DNA of 29,954 nt from a virus. The DNA lies in the IMG/VR virus record IMGVR_UViG_3300027631_000093, positions 1 to 29,954 of that record, one strand, 5' to 3'. Below the pieces are notes generated by a model. The model was not told the DNA's origin. It was given only the letters and a program-made list of their open reading frames with translations, and did not search any database. Shown here in pieces: positions 1-5,920 of this stretch. The position numbers and the translations under genes are program-made. Within the stretch, counting starts at the first letter, position 1. Each line of letters begins with the position of its first letter.

Positions 1-108
1 CACTCTTACATTGAGGTTAAAATTTCTTTCTTTTCGAGTTGCTTATCTTACCGATATAAATTAAAATTGCAACACCTAAACAAAAATATTTTTTAAAAAG
101 GAAAAACT

Positions 109-279
109 ATGCTCACCCCAGATGAAATAATCAATAAATTAAAGCCCATGAATTTATCAGCAGTTAGTATTGCTATTGATGTTAATTACAATATTTTATG
201 GAAGTTTGCTAACCAAAAATTGAAACGTGTACCTTATGATTTAGTCAAAATTTTAAGTGACTATTTCAATGCTAAATGA
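109..279 (+). CDS. Small helix-turn-helix DNA-binding protein (56 aa)
   Basis: This short ORF starts at an ATG preceded by a good ribosome binding site (AAAAAGGA, about 6 bases upstream) and encodes 56 residues. From about residue 14 the pattern of a Cro/XRE-like helix-turn-helix can be read: an LSAVSIAIDV helix, a turn, then a helix beginning NYNILWKFAN, followed by a basic segment and a closing helix ending in DYFNAK. There is no further domain, so it is probably a small repressor or an accessory DNA-binding protein acting on phage DNA. Its 3' end overlaps the ATG of the primase-helicase gene, so the two are likely cotranslated. The HTH call rests on residue pattern only; the specific target is unknown. 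Confidence 0.7.
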   Translation: MLTPDEIINKLKPMNLSAVSIAIDVNYNILWKFANQKLKRVPYDLVKILSDYFNAK

Positions 280-2161
280 ACTTAATGACGCAATAAAAGC
301 GGTAGGCTATACTCCTCCACACCATATTGGTATTGGTAAAGTTACTAGGTTTTCGACTAACAACAAGCAAGCTGATAGGTCTGGATGGGTATTAGTTTTT
401 GACGATGGGAAAGGTGCAGTATTTGGATGTTGGCGCAGTGGAGAGCAACACCAATGGCAAGCGCATAGAGATTATGCGCCAAGTATTACTGAGCAGGAGG
501 CAATGCGTCAGCAATTTGAAGAAGCTAAACGCAAAGCAACACTGCAACGTGATGAAGATTATGCAGTTGCGGCTAGAGAAGCAAAATCATTATTTGATGC
601 GGCAGTTGTTGTTAAGGAACATGATTACTTAACGGATAAAGGAATCAATCCAAACATGGCTAAAGTGTTTGGCGGTAAGCTCCTAATACCTGTTTATGAT
701 GAACTTGGCAATATACAGTCATTGCAATCTATATTCAGTGATGGAGCTAAAAGATTTCATTCTGGCGGTAAAATGCAAGGCGGTCATTGTTGGATAGGAG
801 ATCCAATCGCCAGTGAAACATTATTGGTAGCAGAAGGTTTTGCAACTGCGGATAGTTTATACCAAGCTACTAATTTAGCTGTGTGTATAGCATTTAACGC
901 AGGAAATCTTAAAGCTGTTACTGACATGTTAAAAATACAATACGATAAGAAGCGTATTGTTATTTGCGCTGATAATGATGTTAGCGGCATCGGTATTGAT
1001 AAAGCAAATCTATGCGGTGTTGATGTTGTCTATCCTGACATTCATGGCGATTTTAATGATGTTATGAAGAAACATGGCATTGATGCTGTTCGTGACATTG
1101 TTTTTGGCAAAATAAAACATGAAGGATTGTTTGTATCACTAACTGAAATGATGAGCAATGTCACCACACCACAATGGTTGATCAAAGGAATACTTGAGCG
1201 TGGATCAAATAATTTACTGTTTGGTGAATCTGGTGCAGGTAAAAGTTTATTCGCTATGGATTGGGCATTTTGCGGTGCGATTGGTAAAGATTGGCATGGT
1301 CACAAGGTAAAAGAAGAGCTGAACACCCTTATCATCATGGGTGAAGGTTTGCGTGGTGCTACATTTAGATTTAAGGCATTGATGCAGAAGTATAGTGGAA
1401 GCAGTATAAATGGAGATCGTATACGTTTTAGCAGAAGATCTATTAATTTACTTGATGCTCGTGAAGCGGAGAATATTTGTAAGTTGGTAGAGGATATGGA
1501 TTTCAAACCAGACATTATTATTATTGATACTTTGCACAGAAACATGGTTGGTGACGAAAATAGTAGTGAAGATATGGCAATGTATTTTAAGTCTATAGAA
1601 TTGCTCGCTAGACGATTAAATGCAGCGATAATTACTGTCCACCATAGCGGTCATGGGGACAAGGGAAGATCAAGAGGATCGTCGTCAATTAAGGCTGCTA
1701 TGGACGCAGAGTTTTGTGTCAGTAAGGACGGTAAGGATGTTGTTAAGTTTGCATGTACTAAGTCTAAAGATTTTGGAGCTGGTTCGGACATGAAGTTTAG
1801 CATTGAAGAAGTTGATCTTGATGGAGAAATGTTCTATGACGTTGATGAAAAGAAGCAGATTACTTCTGTTTATTTAAAGTATGAAGGTGTTGCTTCTAAA
1901 AAAGAAAAAGAGTTGACAGAAAATCAACAAAAAACAATTGATTCTTTAGTTGAAGCATTAGAAGTTCATGGCAAAAAAGATTGCGTTATGGATAATGAAG
2001 GTGGGTACTATACCACTGTGCATTATGATGAGTGGTATCCCTTTATTAAAGAGGTATTTAAAGGTGCTCGAAACGTATCAAAAAACTTTATACGTTGTAA
2101 AAACTCCTTGTTAAAACAAAAGGTTATAAGTAATAATGGTAGCTATTGGTGGCTGGTATAG
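269..2161 (+). CDS. Phage primase-helicase (Toprim plus RepA/RecA-like ATPase)
   Basis: The protein is 630 residues from the ATG at 269; a GTG at 257 is also in frame but the ATG fits the overlap with the upstream HTH gene. The N-terminal part resembles phage primase N-domains. A Toprim fold follows, with the catalytic Glu near residue 189 (VAEGF) and the DxD pair near 235-237 (ICADND). The C-terminal half is a RepA/AAA_25-type RecA-fold helicase: Walker A GESGAGKS at about 319-326, Walker B IIIID at about 416-420, and a conserved HHSGHG motif downstream. It should make primers and unwind DNA at the phage fork. No zinc-binding cysteine set is evident at the N-terminus, so template recognition may differ from DnaG. 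It is the only clear replication enzyme in the window. The bifunctional assignment is well supported by motifs. Confidence 0.9.
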   Translation: MLNELNDAIKAVGYTPPHHIGIGKVTRFSTNNKQADRSGWVLVFDDGKGAVFGCWRSGEQHQWQAHRDYAPSITEQEAMRQQFEEAKRKATLQRDEDYAVAAREAKSLFDAAVVVKEHDYLTDKGINPNMAKVFGGKLLIPVYDELGNIQSLQSIFSDGAKRFHSGGKMQGGHCWIGDPIASETLLVAEGFATADSLYQATNLAVCIAFNAGNLKAVTDMLKIQYDKKRIVICADNDVSGIGIDKANLCGVDVVYPDIHGDFNDVMKKHGIDAVRDIVFGKIKHEGLFVSLTEMMSNVTTPQWLIKGILERGSNNLLFGESGAGKSLFAMDWAFCGAIGKDWHGHKVKEELNTLIIMGEGLRGATFRFKALMQKYSGSSINGDRIRFSRRSINLLDAREAENICKLVEDMDFKPDIIIIDTLHRNMVGDENSSEDMAMYFKSIELLARRLNAAIITVHHSGHGDKGRSRGSSSIKAAMDAEFCVSKDGKDVVKFACTKSKDFGAGSDMKFSIEEVDLDGEMFYDVDEKKQITSVYLKYEGVASKKEKELTENQQKTIDSLVEALEVHGKKDCVMDNEGGYYTTVHYDEWYPFIKEVFKGARNVSKNFIRCKNSLLKQKVISNNGSYWWLV

Positions 2162-2280
2162 TATATACCTACCACTAAAATACCTAGGGTATATGATACC
2201 TGTTAGTGGAATGATCTAGGATATACCTACCATACCCCCTCTCTATAAGAGGGGTATAGTGGTATGTCATTTGGTATGGG
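2155..2280. repeat. Cluster of TACC/GGTA inverted and direct repeats
   Basis: Several short dyads lie back to back. They are GGTATA-gta-TATACC (2155-2169), TACC-TAG-GGTA (2181-2191), GGTAT-ATG-ATACC (2188-2200), a longer CCACTAA...TTAGTGG pair (2172-2209), and a strong hairpin of CCCCTCT (2236-2242) with AGAGGGG (2248-2254), loop CTATA. ATATACCTACCA occurs twice (2163-2174 and 2221-2232), and GGTATG recurs at 2261-2266 and 2273-2278. The cluster sits right after the primase-helicase gene. It could be an origin with iterons, an operator array, or an RNA structure. The hairpin has no T tract, so it is not a typical terminator. Confidence 0.75.
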
Positions 2281-2287
2281 ATTGTGG

Positions 2288-2437
2288 ATGGATAAAATAA
2301 ATGAGTTTTTAACAATGGTACAAAAACAGTTTGGTATAAGTGCTGTTGCGATTAAGGAGGATGGTAAGGTTGTATTGCATGAAGGTAAGTTTCAGCAGAA
2401 GAGAAATGGAGTTGTTGATGAAAAGAAAAATGACTAA
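2288..2437 (+). CDS. Small hypothetical protein (49 aa)
   Basis: This is a 49-residue ORF from the ATG at 2288; in-frame ATGs at 2264 and 2276 would give 57 or 53 residues. The 2288 start has a GGGA about six bases upstream. For the 2264 start, the purine-rich AGAGGGG lies inside the right arm of the hairpin at 2236-2254, so that start could be controlled by RNA structure. The product is hydrophilic, with a beta-like central stretch (ISAVAIKEDGKVVLHEGKF) and a charged tail. No family is recognised. Its 3' end overlaps the next small gene by 20 bases, in line with the packed arrangement of this cluster. Confidence 0.5.
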   Translation: MDKINEFLTMVQKQFGISAVAIKEDGKVVLHEGKFQQKRNGVVDEKKND

Positions 2438-2516
2438 ATGGTACTTAATGCCTGTTGCTTTAGTGATAGGAATGTTTATAGCGTTATTTGGAATATTATT
2501 ATGGGTGATGCGTTAG
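2418..2516 (+). CDS. Single-span membrane micropeptide (32 aa)
   Basis: This 32-residue ORF has a clear ribosome binding site, GGAG, six bases before the ATG at 2418. The product starts with a basic MKRKMTK segment and continues with one hydrophobic stretch (about residues 9-30), predicting an inner-membrane peptide with its N-terminus in the cytoplasm. An internal ATG at 2430 would remove the basic head. It overlaps the gene before by 20 bases and the next by 16. The function is unknown. A holin role cannot be inferred, as no endolysin or spanin lies nearby. Support is the start signal plus the membrane-peptide composition. Confidence 0.5.
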   Translation: MKRKMTKWYLMPVALVIGMFIALFGILLWVMR

Positions 2517-2584
2517 CAGTAATACCGTATAGTGGTTGTGTTATTATTTTTATTATTGTTTTGTGGAATGAATGGAAAGAGTAA
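2501..2584 (+). CDS. Membrane micropeptide (27 aa)
   Basis: This is a 27-residue ORF with a hydrophobic core (about residues 5-22, rich in Ile and Val) and a charged WNEWKE end. The start at 2501 overlaps the 3' end of the preceding membrane micropeptide gene, and a weak GGA lies about eight bases upstream. Its TAA overlaps the following gene region. It could be a real overlapping gene or chance hydrophobicity in AT-rich DNA. The overlap pattern, which continues through the whole cluster, is the main argument for it. Confidence 0.35.
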   Translation: MGDALAVIPYSGCVIIFIIVLWNEWKE

Positions 2585-2802
2585 TGGATGCGTTAGATGT
2601 TAGTGATTTAATTGAAGAAGGGATTTTAGAGAAATTACTACTGAATATACACAACAAAGCGATTAAGATTAATATTAATGGGGATGGGGCTTGTTTAACT
2701 TGTGGGCTAGATGTAGAACCTATAATTTTTAAGGGGAATATCACTGTACCTAGATGGTGCAGTGATGGTTGTCGATTAGCATGGGCATGGGATAATGACT
2801 AA
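2572..2802 (+). CDS. Small Cys4 zinc-binding protein (76 aa)
   Basis: The protein is 76 residues from 2572, or 72 from an in-frame ATG at 2584 that overlaps the stop of the upstream micropeptide. The N-terminal half is a helical acidic stretch. The C-terminal half holds a CLTCG pair (Cys 41 and 44) and a WCSDGC pair (Cys 63 and 67), giving C-x2-C-x18-C-x3-C, a likely zinc knuckle or treble clef. The layout is reminiscent of DksA/TraR-like phage proteins (helix, then Cys4), which modify RNA polymerase, but the spacing and last pair differ, so this is only an analogy. It overlaps the following gene by eight bases. Confidence 0.6.
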   Translation: MERVMDALDVSDLIEEGILEKLLLNIHNKAIKININGDGACLTCGLDVEPIIFKGNITVPRWCSDGCRLAWAWDND

Positions 2803-3028
2803 ACATAAACATTACTACAAAGATGTACGACATTTAGATGCGGTTGATGTGTATCGTGTACTGGAGTTGTTTAACGTGACAGATGCTTGTATTCAACATG
2901 CGGTAAAGAAGTTGTTGTGTGCAGGAACAAGAGGAAGTAAAGATGTAGAGCAAGATGTAGAAGAGGCTATTGATACATTGGGGCGTTATTTGGACATGAG
3001 AGTGGAAGAGGAGCTTAAACATGATTGA
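2795..3028 (+). CDS. Small helical phage protein, DUF3310-like
   Basis: This 77-residue protein begins with a His/Tyr-rich HYY segment, followed by DVYRVLELFNVTDACIQHAV, KKLLCAGTRG and an EEAIDTLGRYL helix. This arrangement (HY head, helix with a basic K-K-L-L-C-A-G-x-R-G turn, then D-x-x-E-A-I-x-T-L-x-R-x-L) matches the widespread small phage protein family annotated as DUF3310, which some have linked to nucleotide metabolism. The role is unproven. It starts eight bases before the stop of the Cys4 gene and ends eight bases into the next micropeptide gene, so it belongs to the same transcript. Confidence 0.65.
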   Translation: MTKHKHYYKDVRHLDAVDVYRVLELFNVTDACIQHAVKKLLCAGTRGSKDVEQDVEEAIDTLGRYLDMRVEEELKHD

Positions 3029-3104
3029 AGTAATAGTTTGGCTAGGGGTTGGGTATATCGTTGCGTCATGGGTGTTTTTCGAGCTGTATAAGGATTTATT
3101 TTGA
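3021..3104 (+). CDS. Membrane micropeptide (27 aa)
   Basis: This is a 27-residue ORF with a strong ribosome binding site, AGGAG, seven bases before the ATG. The product is almost entirely one hydrophobic helix (about residues 3-21) followed by a short charged ELYKDLF tail. It overlaps the upstream DUF3310-like gene by eight bases and the next gene by a TTGA overlap. No family is recognised. The start signal is among the best in the cluster, so translation is likely, while the function is unknown. Confidence 0.55.
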   Translation: MIEVIVWLGVGYIVASWVFFELYKDLF

Positions 3105-3229
3105 AATTGGTAGAATGTGAACATACTCATTGGTTAATGCTTTATTCAATGAGGCAAAAATGGTGTTACGGAAAAGGATGTAATGAGAAAAGGAATATTG
3201 AAAACGATATGCCAGTACATACAAGATGA
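3101..3229 (+). CDS. Small Cys/His protein with TTG start (42 aa)
   Basis: This 42-residue ORF begins at a TTG overlapping the TGA of the upstream gene (TTGA). An AAGGA sits six bases before the TTG, an ideal ribosome binding site, which decides the start. The product has CEHTHW near residue 6 and WCYGKGC near residues 21-27, so Cys and His residues are spaced as in a small zinc-binding unit. No family is recognised with certainty. The stop overlaps the ATG of the next gene (ATGATG). The TTG start would be missed by ATG-only gene callers. Confidence 0.5.
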   Translation: MKLVECEHTHWLMLYSMRQKWCYGKGCNEKRNIENDMPVHTR

Positions 3230-3345
3230 TGAAACCAAAGATTAAATTCGTAGGGAATTATTGGAAATGTTATAGTTTAGATAGAGTTGCCTATGGTGAA
3301 ACGCCAAAGGCGGCATGGGTTAATTGGGTCAGTCAATATTTTTAA
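3226..3345 (+). CDS. Small conserved-type phage protein (39 aa)
   Basis: This 39-residue ORF starts at 3226, or at an adjacent ATG at 3229. The product reads as a short beta strand ending in YWKCYS, then GETPKAAWVNWV. The pattern W-x-C ... G-x-T-P-x-x-A-W-x-x-W is familiar from tiny ORFs in many phage early regions, where the TP-AY/AW-W segment is a helix start, but no function is known. It closes the micro-gene chain and is followed by the ribosome binding site of the next gene. Confidence 0.5.
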   Translation: MMKPKIKFVGNYWKCYSLDRVAYGETPKAAWVNWVSQYF

Positions 3346-3357
3346 AGGAAAAATGTA

Positions 3358-3936
3358 ATGAGCATAAGTTCACACAATAACAATCAGACGTTAGATAATG
3401 GTGCAATACCTGTTAGAACTGTGTTTGGAGCAGTACCAACATCGCCTACTTATACAGCGACTAGGGCTGATGTTACTCCTGCTGCTACGCCAACGGATAT
3501 TATTTTGTTGATGGGAAGTGCTACCAAAACAATTATAGTGACTAAGTTTGAGATAACACCAACAGCTACAGCCAACGGAACTTTAGATTTTTATATCTAC
3601 AAAAGAACAACTGCAAATACTGGTGGTACATTTGCTACAGATGGTATAGCAAAGAATGATAGTTTAAATGCAAATTCAACAGCCACTATTAAGTTATATA
3701 GTGCTAACCCATCATCATTGGGTACAGGACAATTGATTAGAGGTAGAAGAATGTCATTGGCTTCTAAAACACCTAATGGCATTCCTGTCCAAGAATGGGT
3801 AGAAGAGTTTGGTAATAACAACCAACAACCTATGGTGTTACGTGGTGTAGGTGAATCTTTATGTATTAACATGAATGGTCAAGCAATGCCTAGTGGAACA
3901 GAGTTTTATTTTACTTTTGAATGGGTGGAGTTGTAA
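3358..3936 (+). CDS. Beta-rich virion-type protein in the early region (192 aa)
   Basis: This is a 192-residue protein with AAGGA eight bases before its ATG. The composition (many Thr, Ala, Asn, Gly; no long helices) is that of a phage structural or receptor-binding domain. There is a strand-rich core with KTIIVTKFEITPTATANGT followed by DFYIYKRT, and a late segment with EWVEEF and FEWVEL. The layout loosely parallels the small protein encoded at 29138-29539, which also has a T-K/D-I-x-I strand followed by an (F/Y)IY strand. Such proteins normally sit with late tail or capsid genes, so its place after the replication micro-genes is unusual. The exact role (decoration, fibre tip, other) cannot be told. 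Confidence 0.55.
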   Translation: MSISSHNNNQTLDNGAIPVRTVFGAVPTSPTYTATRADVTPAATPTDIILLMGSATKTIIVTKFEITPTATANGTLDFYIYKRTTANTGGTFATDGIAKNDSLNANSTATIKLYSANPSSLGTGQLIRGRRMSLASKTPNGIPVQEWVEEFGNNNQQPMVLRGVGESLCINMNGQAMPSGTEFYFTFEWVEL

Positions 3937-3971
3937 GGGAGCTTGCTTGCACGAACTTGCTTACAAACTAC

Positions 3972-3987
3972 TATGTATATTTACATA
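3972..3987. promoter_or_regulatory. Short dyad upstream of the KGG gene
   Basis: TATGTA (3972-3977) and TACATA (3982-3987) form a perfect inverted repeat around TATT. It lies in the 68-base gap before the KGG gene, which also holds three copies of TTGC. It could be an operator or part of a weak promoter; no well-spaced -35/-10 pair is visible. Confidence 0.25.
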
Positions 3988-4004
3988 AACATTAGGAGAA
4001 GAAT

Positions 4005-4185
4005 ATGATTAAAGGACAGGCTGGGGGGCGAAGCTAGGGCTAAGATACTTAGTCCGGAGCGCAAGGAAACTATTGCTGGTGAAGGGGGTGATGCAAGAGC
4101 ATCGTCATTAACACCTGAAAGACGGCATGAAATAGCGGTAGAAGGCGGTAAAGCATCGCATGGTAGCCGATTTACAAAAAAGTAA
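4005..4185 (+). pseudogene. KGG-repeat protein gene with an apparent one-base frameshift
   Basis: The ATG at 4005 has an excellent ribosome binding site (AGGAG, six bases). The frame stops after ten codons (TAG at 4035). Skipping one G in the G6 run at 4023-4028 restores an open frame to a TAA at 4183. The rejoined product is about 59 residues with two typical KGG-type units: GEARAKILSPERKETIAGEGG and a second with SLTPERRHEIAVEGG, ending in KASHGSRFTKK. Such short repeats are found in stress-related bacterial proteins (KGG family) and in many phages, with unknown function. The lesion may be a true mutation, phase variation in the G tract, a +1 frameshift, or a sequencing error in a homopolymer. 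Confidence 0.65.
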
Positions 4186-4213
4186 GGTATAGATATAGAT
4201 ATAGGTTTGATGA

Positions 4214-4254
4214 GAACGTGGCTTATAAGTAAAATTCTTGGCTACGTTTTTTTT
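4214..4254 (+). terminator. Rho-independent terminator of the early rightward operon
   Basis: The stem is formed by AACGTGGCT (4215-4223) and GGCTACGTT (4240-4248), with two G-U pairs, and is followed directly by a run of eight T (4247-4254). It lies just after the KGG gene and ends the rightward early block; the next genes run the other way. Confidence 0.8.
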
Positions 4255-4780
4255 GTGCTTGGGATTTAGGGATGTTGGATGTTGCGTGTTGCGTGTTGGG
4301 ATTTAGGGATGTTTTGTGAATGGTGTGGAATGTTGGCTAGGTTGGAATTGTTGATTTTTAAGGCAAAATTGCAGAAATTGCACATTGAATACAAATGATT
4401 CTCATTTACAATGATTTTAGGGATTTTACCTCAAAAAATTATCTAAAATAAAACTTTTTAGGGATTTTACATCACTTTTAAAATATACGTTTTAAGGCGT
4501 TTAAATAAAAAGTAATGGTACTATATAGGTAAACTGTAAAAGAGCTTTAAAACGTGTTTTTAAAGGTTTATTGATAATATAATCAATAACTTGAATAGAT
4601 TATAGGCGTTTATTGGATAGGATATAATGTGGTGTATTGTCACGTTATAACTATATAGATTTATAGGCGTTTTAAAGTATTAAATAACTTTATAGTTGAA
4701 TGATTTTATGATGGGTAATAGTAGGCTAGCTGGTAAGCTTTAAAAGTAGCTTATAATGGGTAATTAGGGATATTTTAGGC
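4255..4780. repeat. Gene-free AT-rich region with direct repeats
   Basis: No convincing gene is visible in this 526-base stretch, which lies between two terminators pointing at each other. Direct repeats include GGGATTTAGGGATGTT (4261-4276 and 4298-4313, with GTTGCGTGTTGCGTGTT between them) and TTTTAGGGATTTTAC (4415-4429 and 4456-4470). A third pair is ATAGATT(T)ATAGGCGTTT (4595-4611 and 4655-4672), and GGGTAAT recurs near 4713 and 4758. The right part is very AT-rich. An origin of replication, a partition-like site or an operator region are possible; an attachment site cannot be excluded but no integrase is in the window. Confidence 0.6.
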
Positions 4781-4808
4781 AAAAAAAAGCCATCGGTTAA
4801 GATGGCTT
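4781..4808 (-). terminator. Rho-independent terminator of the leftward operon
   Basis: Read on the minus strand, AAGCCATC (4808-4801) and GATGGCTT (4794-4787) form a perfect 8-bp stem with a 6-base loop. The run of eight A on the plus strand (4781-4788) gives the T tract. It lies 22 bases after the stop of the last leftward gene. Confidence 0.85.
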
Positions 4809-4830
4809 ATAGGGTTATTGGGTTATGGGG

Positions 4831-4995
4831 TTATAATTTAAAGTGTTTAATTAATAAATATTGAATCAATTTGCTTTTGTTGCGCTCTATTTTTAACCTA
4901 TTAACAAGGATAACGGGTAACGATATCATTACGCCCTTGTTTTTCAAATCATCCGGTATAGTTGGTCTGCCTGGTGGTTGTTTGTAGTTTTTCAT
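4831..4995 (-). CDS. Small basic protein, possible ribbon-helix-helix regulator (54 aa)
   Basis: This is a 54-residue ORF on the minus strand. Its ATG overlaps the stop of the upstream small gene as ATGA, so translation is probably coupled. The N-terminus is basic and proline-rich (KNYKQPPGRPTIPDDL). Next come a short strand (GVMISLPV) and two helices with ERNKSKLIQYLL. A strand of alternating hydrophobic residues followed by two helices with a K/R-N-K-S turn is typical of MetJ/Arc-type regulators, and the GRP segment resembles an AT-hook-like minor groove contact. It is the last gene before the terminator at 4781-4808. It could regulate the phage early region; this is inference from pattern alone. 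Confidence 0.55.
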   Translation of the reverse strand: MKNYKQPPGRPTIPDDLKNKGVMISLPVILVNRLKIERNKSKLIQYLLIKHFKL

Positions 4996-5123
4996 AATGG
5001 ATAAGTAACAGTTGATTGATGAATTTTTGCAAACCGCGTGGCGGTATCTAAGTAATCAAATAACATAGATGTTAAATAAGCGCCAACAATGGGGCAAGAT
5101 TGCCAATAATAGACTTTATACAT
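4992..5123 (-). CDS. Small hypothetical protein (43 aa)
   Basis: This is a 43-residue ORF on the minus strand, beginning five bases after the stop of the clamp-like gene and sharing an ATGA overlap with the last gene of the operon. The sequence is rich in Tyr and Thr (MYKVYYWQS, LTSMLFDYLDTATRFAKIH) and probably mainly helical. No family is recognised and no signal peptide or zinc motif is present. The support is the overlap and spacing, which match the other genes of this leftward block. Confidence 0.45.
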   Translation of the reverse strand: MYKVYYWQSCPIVGAYLTSMLFDYLDTATRFAKIHQSTVTYPL

Positions 5124-5127
5124 AATC

Positions 5128-5679
5128 TTATAACCTACAAGGCGCGATTACATAAATAATGTCATCGGATGGCATAAAATACCCCGCCTGATTAAAACTA
5201 TACAAGCGTTTTGGCGCGGTATCACCAAAATATATACATAGTGATTTATTTGCTAATGATATGTAATCCCAATCAAATTGATGTTGTATAGCGTTTAAGT
5301 TTTTATCATGGTCATTAACTTTTATAGGATCAATTATCTTTTTAAACTCAGGGTATTTATGATCTATTGGCGTGAATACTTCAACCTGGTTCATACATTG
5401 CAATTGGTGTTGGTCATTAATTAAAAATATACCAACTTCAAAATTATCACACATTTTACCGCCAACTTTCTTCAATAAAGCCTTAACAGTTTCTACTGGG
5501 ATAATAATATTATCGTGATTATCTGGAATATCATTTTTATAGGTATTTATATGGCATAACATATGACCATTTGATACTGTAACGTGAGTTTTGGTGATGT
5601 TAAGGCCGTTTAAATAATATCTGATATCTGCTTTTTTTGGGGTTGCGCTTAGTGCAAGCCTTAGATCTTTTAGTTTCAT
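5128..5679 (-). CDS. Sliding-clamp-like protein (DnaN middle-domain pattern, 183 aa)
   Basis: This 183-residue protein has the landmarks of one DNA polymerase III beta-subunit domain in order. VSNGHMLC (residues 36-43) corresponds to the A-T-D-G-H-R-L strand-turn of DnaN. IIIPVETVKALLKKV (59-73) corresponds to the i-v-P-r-k-x-l-x-e-l helix. FTPIDHKYPEFKKIID (102-117) corresponds to the l-i-d-G-k-F-P-d-Y-x-x-v-i-P segment. DnaN is about 370 residues with three domains, so this is roughly half length. It might assemble into a phage clamp as a multimer, or bind host polymerase or clamp. The ATG has AAAAGAG about eight bases upstream inside a 20-base leader that is repeated before another gene of this operon. 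The clamp-fold call is by motif only. Confidence 0.55.
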   Translation of the reverse strand: MKLKDLRLALSATPKKADIRYYLNGLNITKTHVTVSNGHMLCHINTYKNDIPDNHDNIIIPVETVKALLKKVGGKMCDNFEVGIFLINDQHQLQCMNQVEVFTPIDHKYPEFKKIIDPIKVNDHDKNLNAIQHQFDWDYISLANKSLCIYFGDTAPKRLYSFNQAGYFMPSDDIIYVIAPCRL

Positions 5680-5680
5680 T

Positions 5681-5700
5681 TTATATACTCTTTTAGTTTA
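5681..5700 (-). repeat. Leader repeat, copy 1
   Basis: On the plus strand this reads TTATATACTCTTTTAGTTTA, identical to 6313-6332. It lies just before the ATG of the clamp-like gene and holds its AAAAGAG binding site. On its right (5695-5716) a run of AGTTA-type units continues. Confidence 0.8.
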
Positions 5701-5717
5701 GTTAAGTTAAGTTAAAA

Positions 5718-5909
5718 TTAATTCTCTTTTATATAGCGAGCTAATTGATCTCTAAAGTTTTGAACATCTATATTCCTATACTCTTTTACTACTCTTAGAC
5801 AATACGGCGGTTTTAAACTATCATTAATTGATGATACGTTACCAGTTACACCAGCCAAGTATTGAGCGATTTTAAAAGTTTTGCATTGAGTTTTATATAC
5901 TGAGTTCAT
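5718..5909 (-). CDS. Small hypothetical protein (63 aa)
   Basis: This is a 63-residue ORF on the minus strand. The ATG at 5909 has AAAGGTG six bases upstream and is preferred over an in-frame GTG nine bases earlier that lies within that binding site. The protein is basic and mixed, with KTFKIAQYLAGVTGNVSS near the start and a helical end NFRDQLARYIKEN; a PPYCLRVV segment is central. No domain is recognised. It lies between the gene for the 129-residue F-AF-EQF protein and the clamp-like gene, with an 11-base gap after the former. It probably shares their promoter. Confidence 0.6.
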   Translation of the reverse strand: MNSVYKTQCKTFKIAQYLAGVTGNVSSINDSLKPPYCLRVVKEYRNIDVQNFRDQLARYIKEN

Positions 5910-5920
5910 TTTATACACCT

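Noticed and set aside
257-268. GTG at 257 as the start of the primase-helicase
   Set aside because: The ATG at 269 is a better initiator and the four extra residues add nothing to the domain.
2236-2254. Hairpin as a terminator of the primase-helicase gene
   Set aside because: There is no T tract after the stem, and the downstream micro-genes on the same strand need readthrough.
2418-2516. Holin assignment for the 32-residue membrane peptide
   Set aside because: There is only one span, and no endolysin or spanin gene is near; the position is in the replication region.
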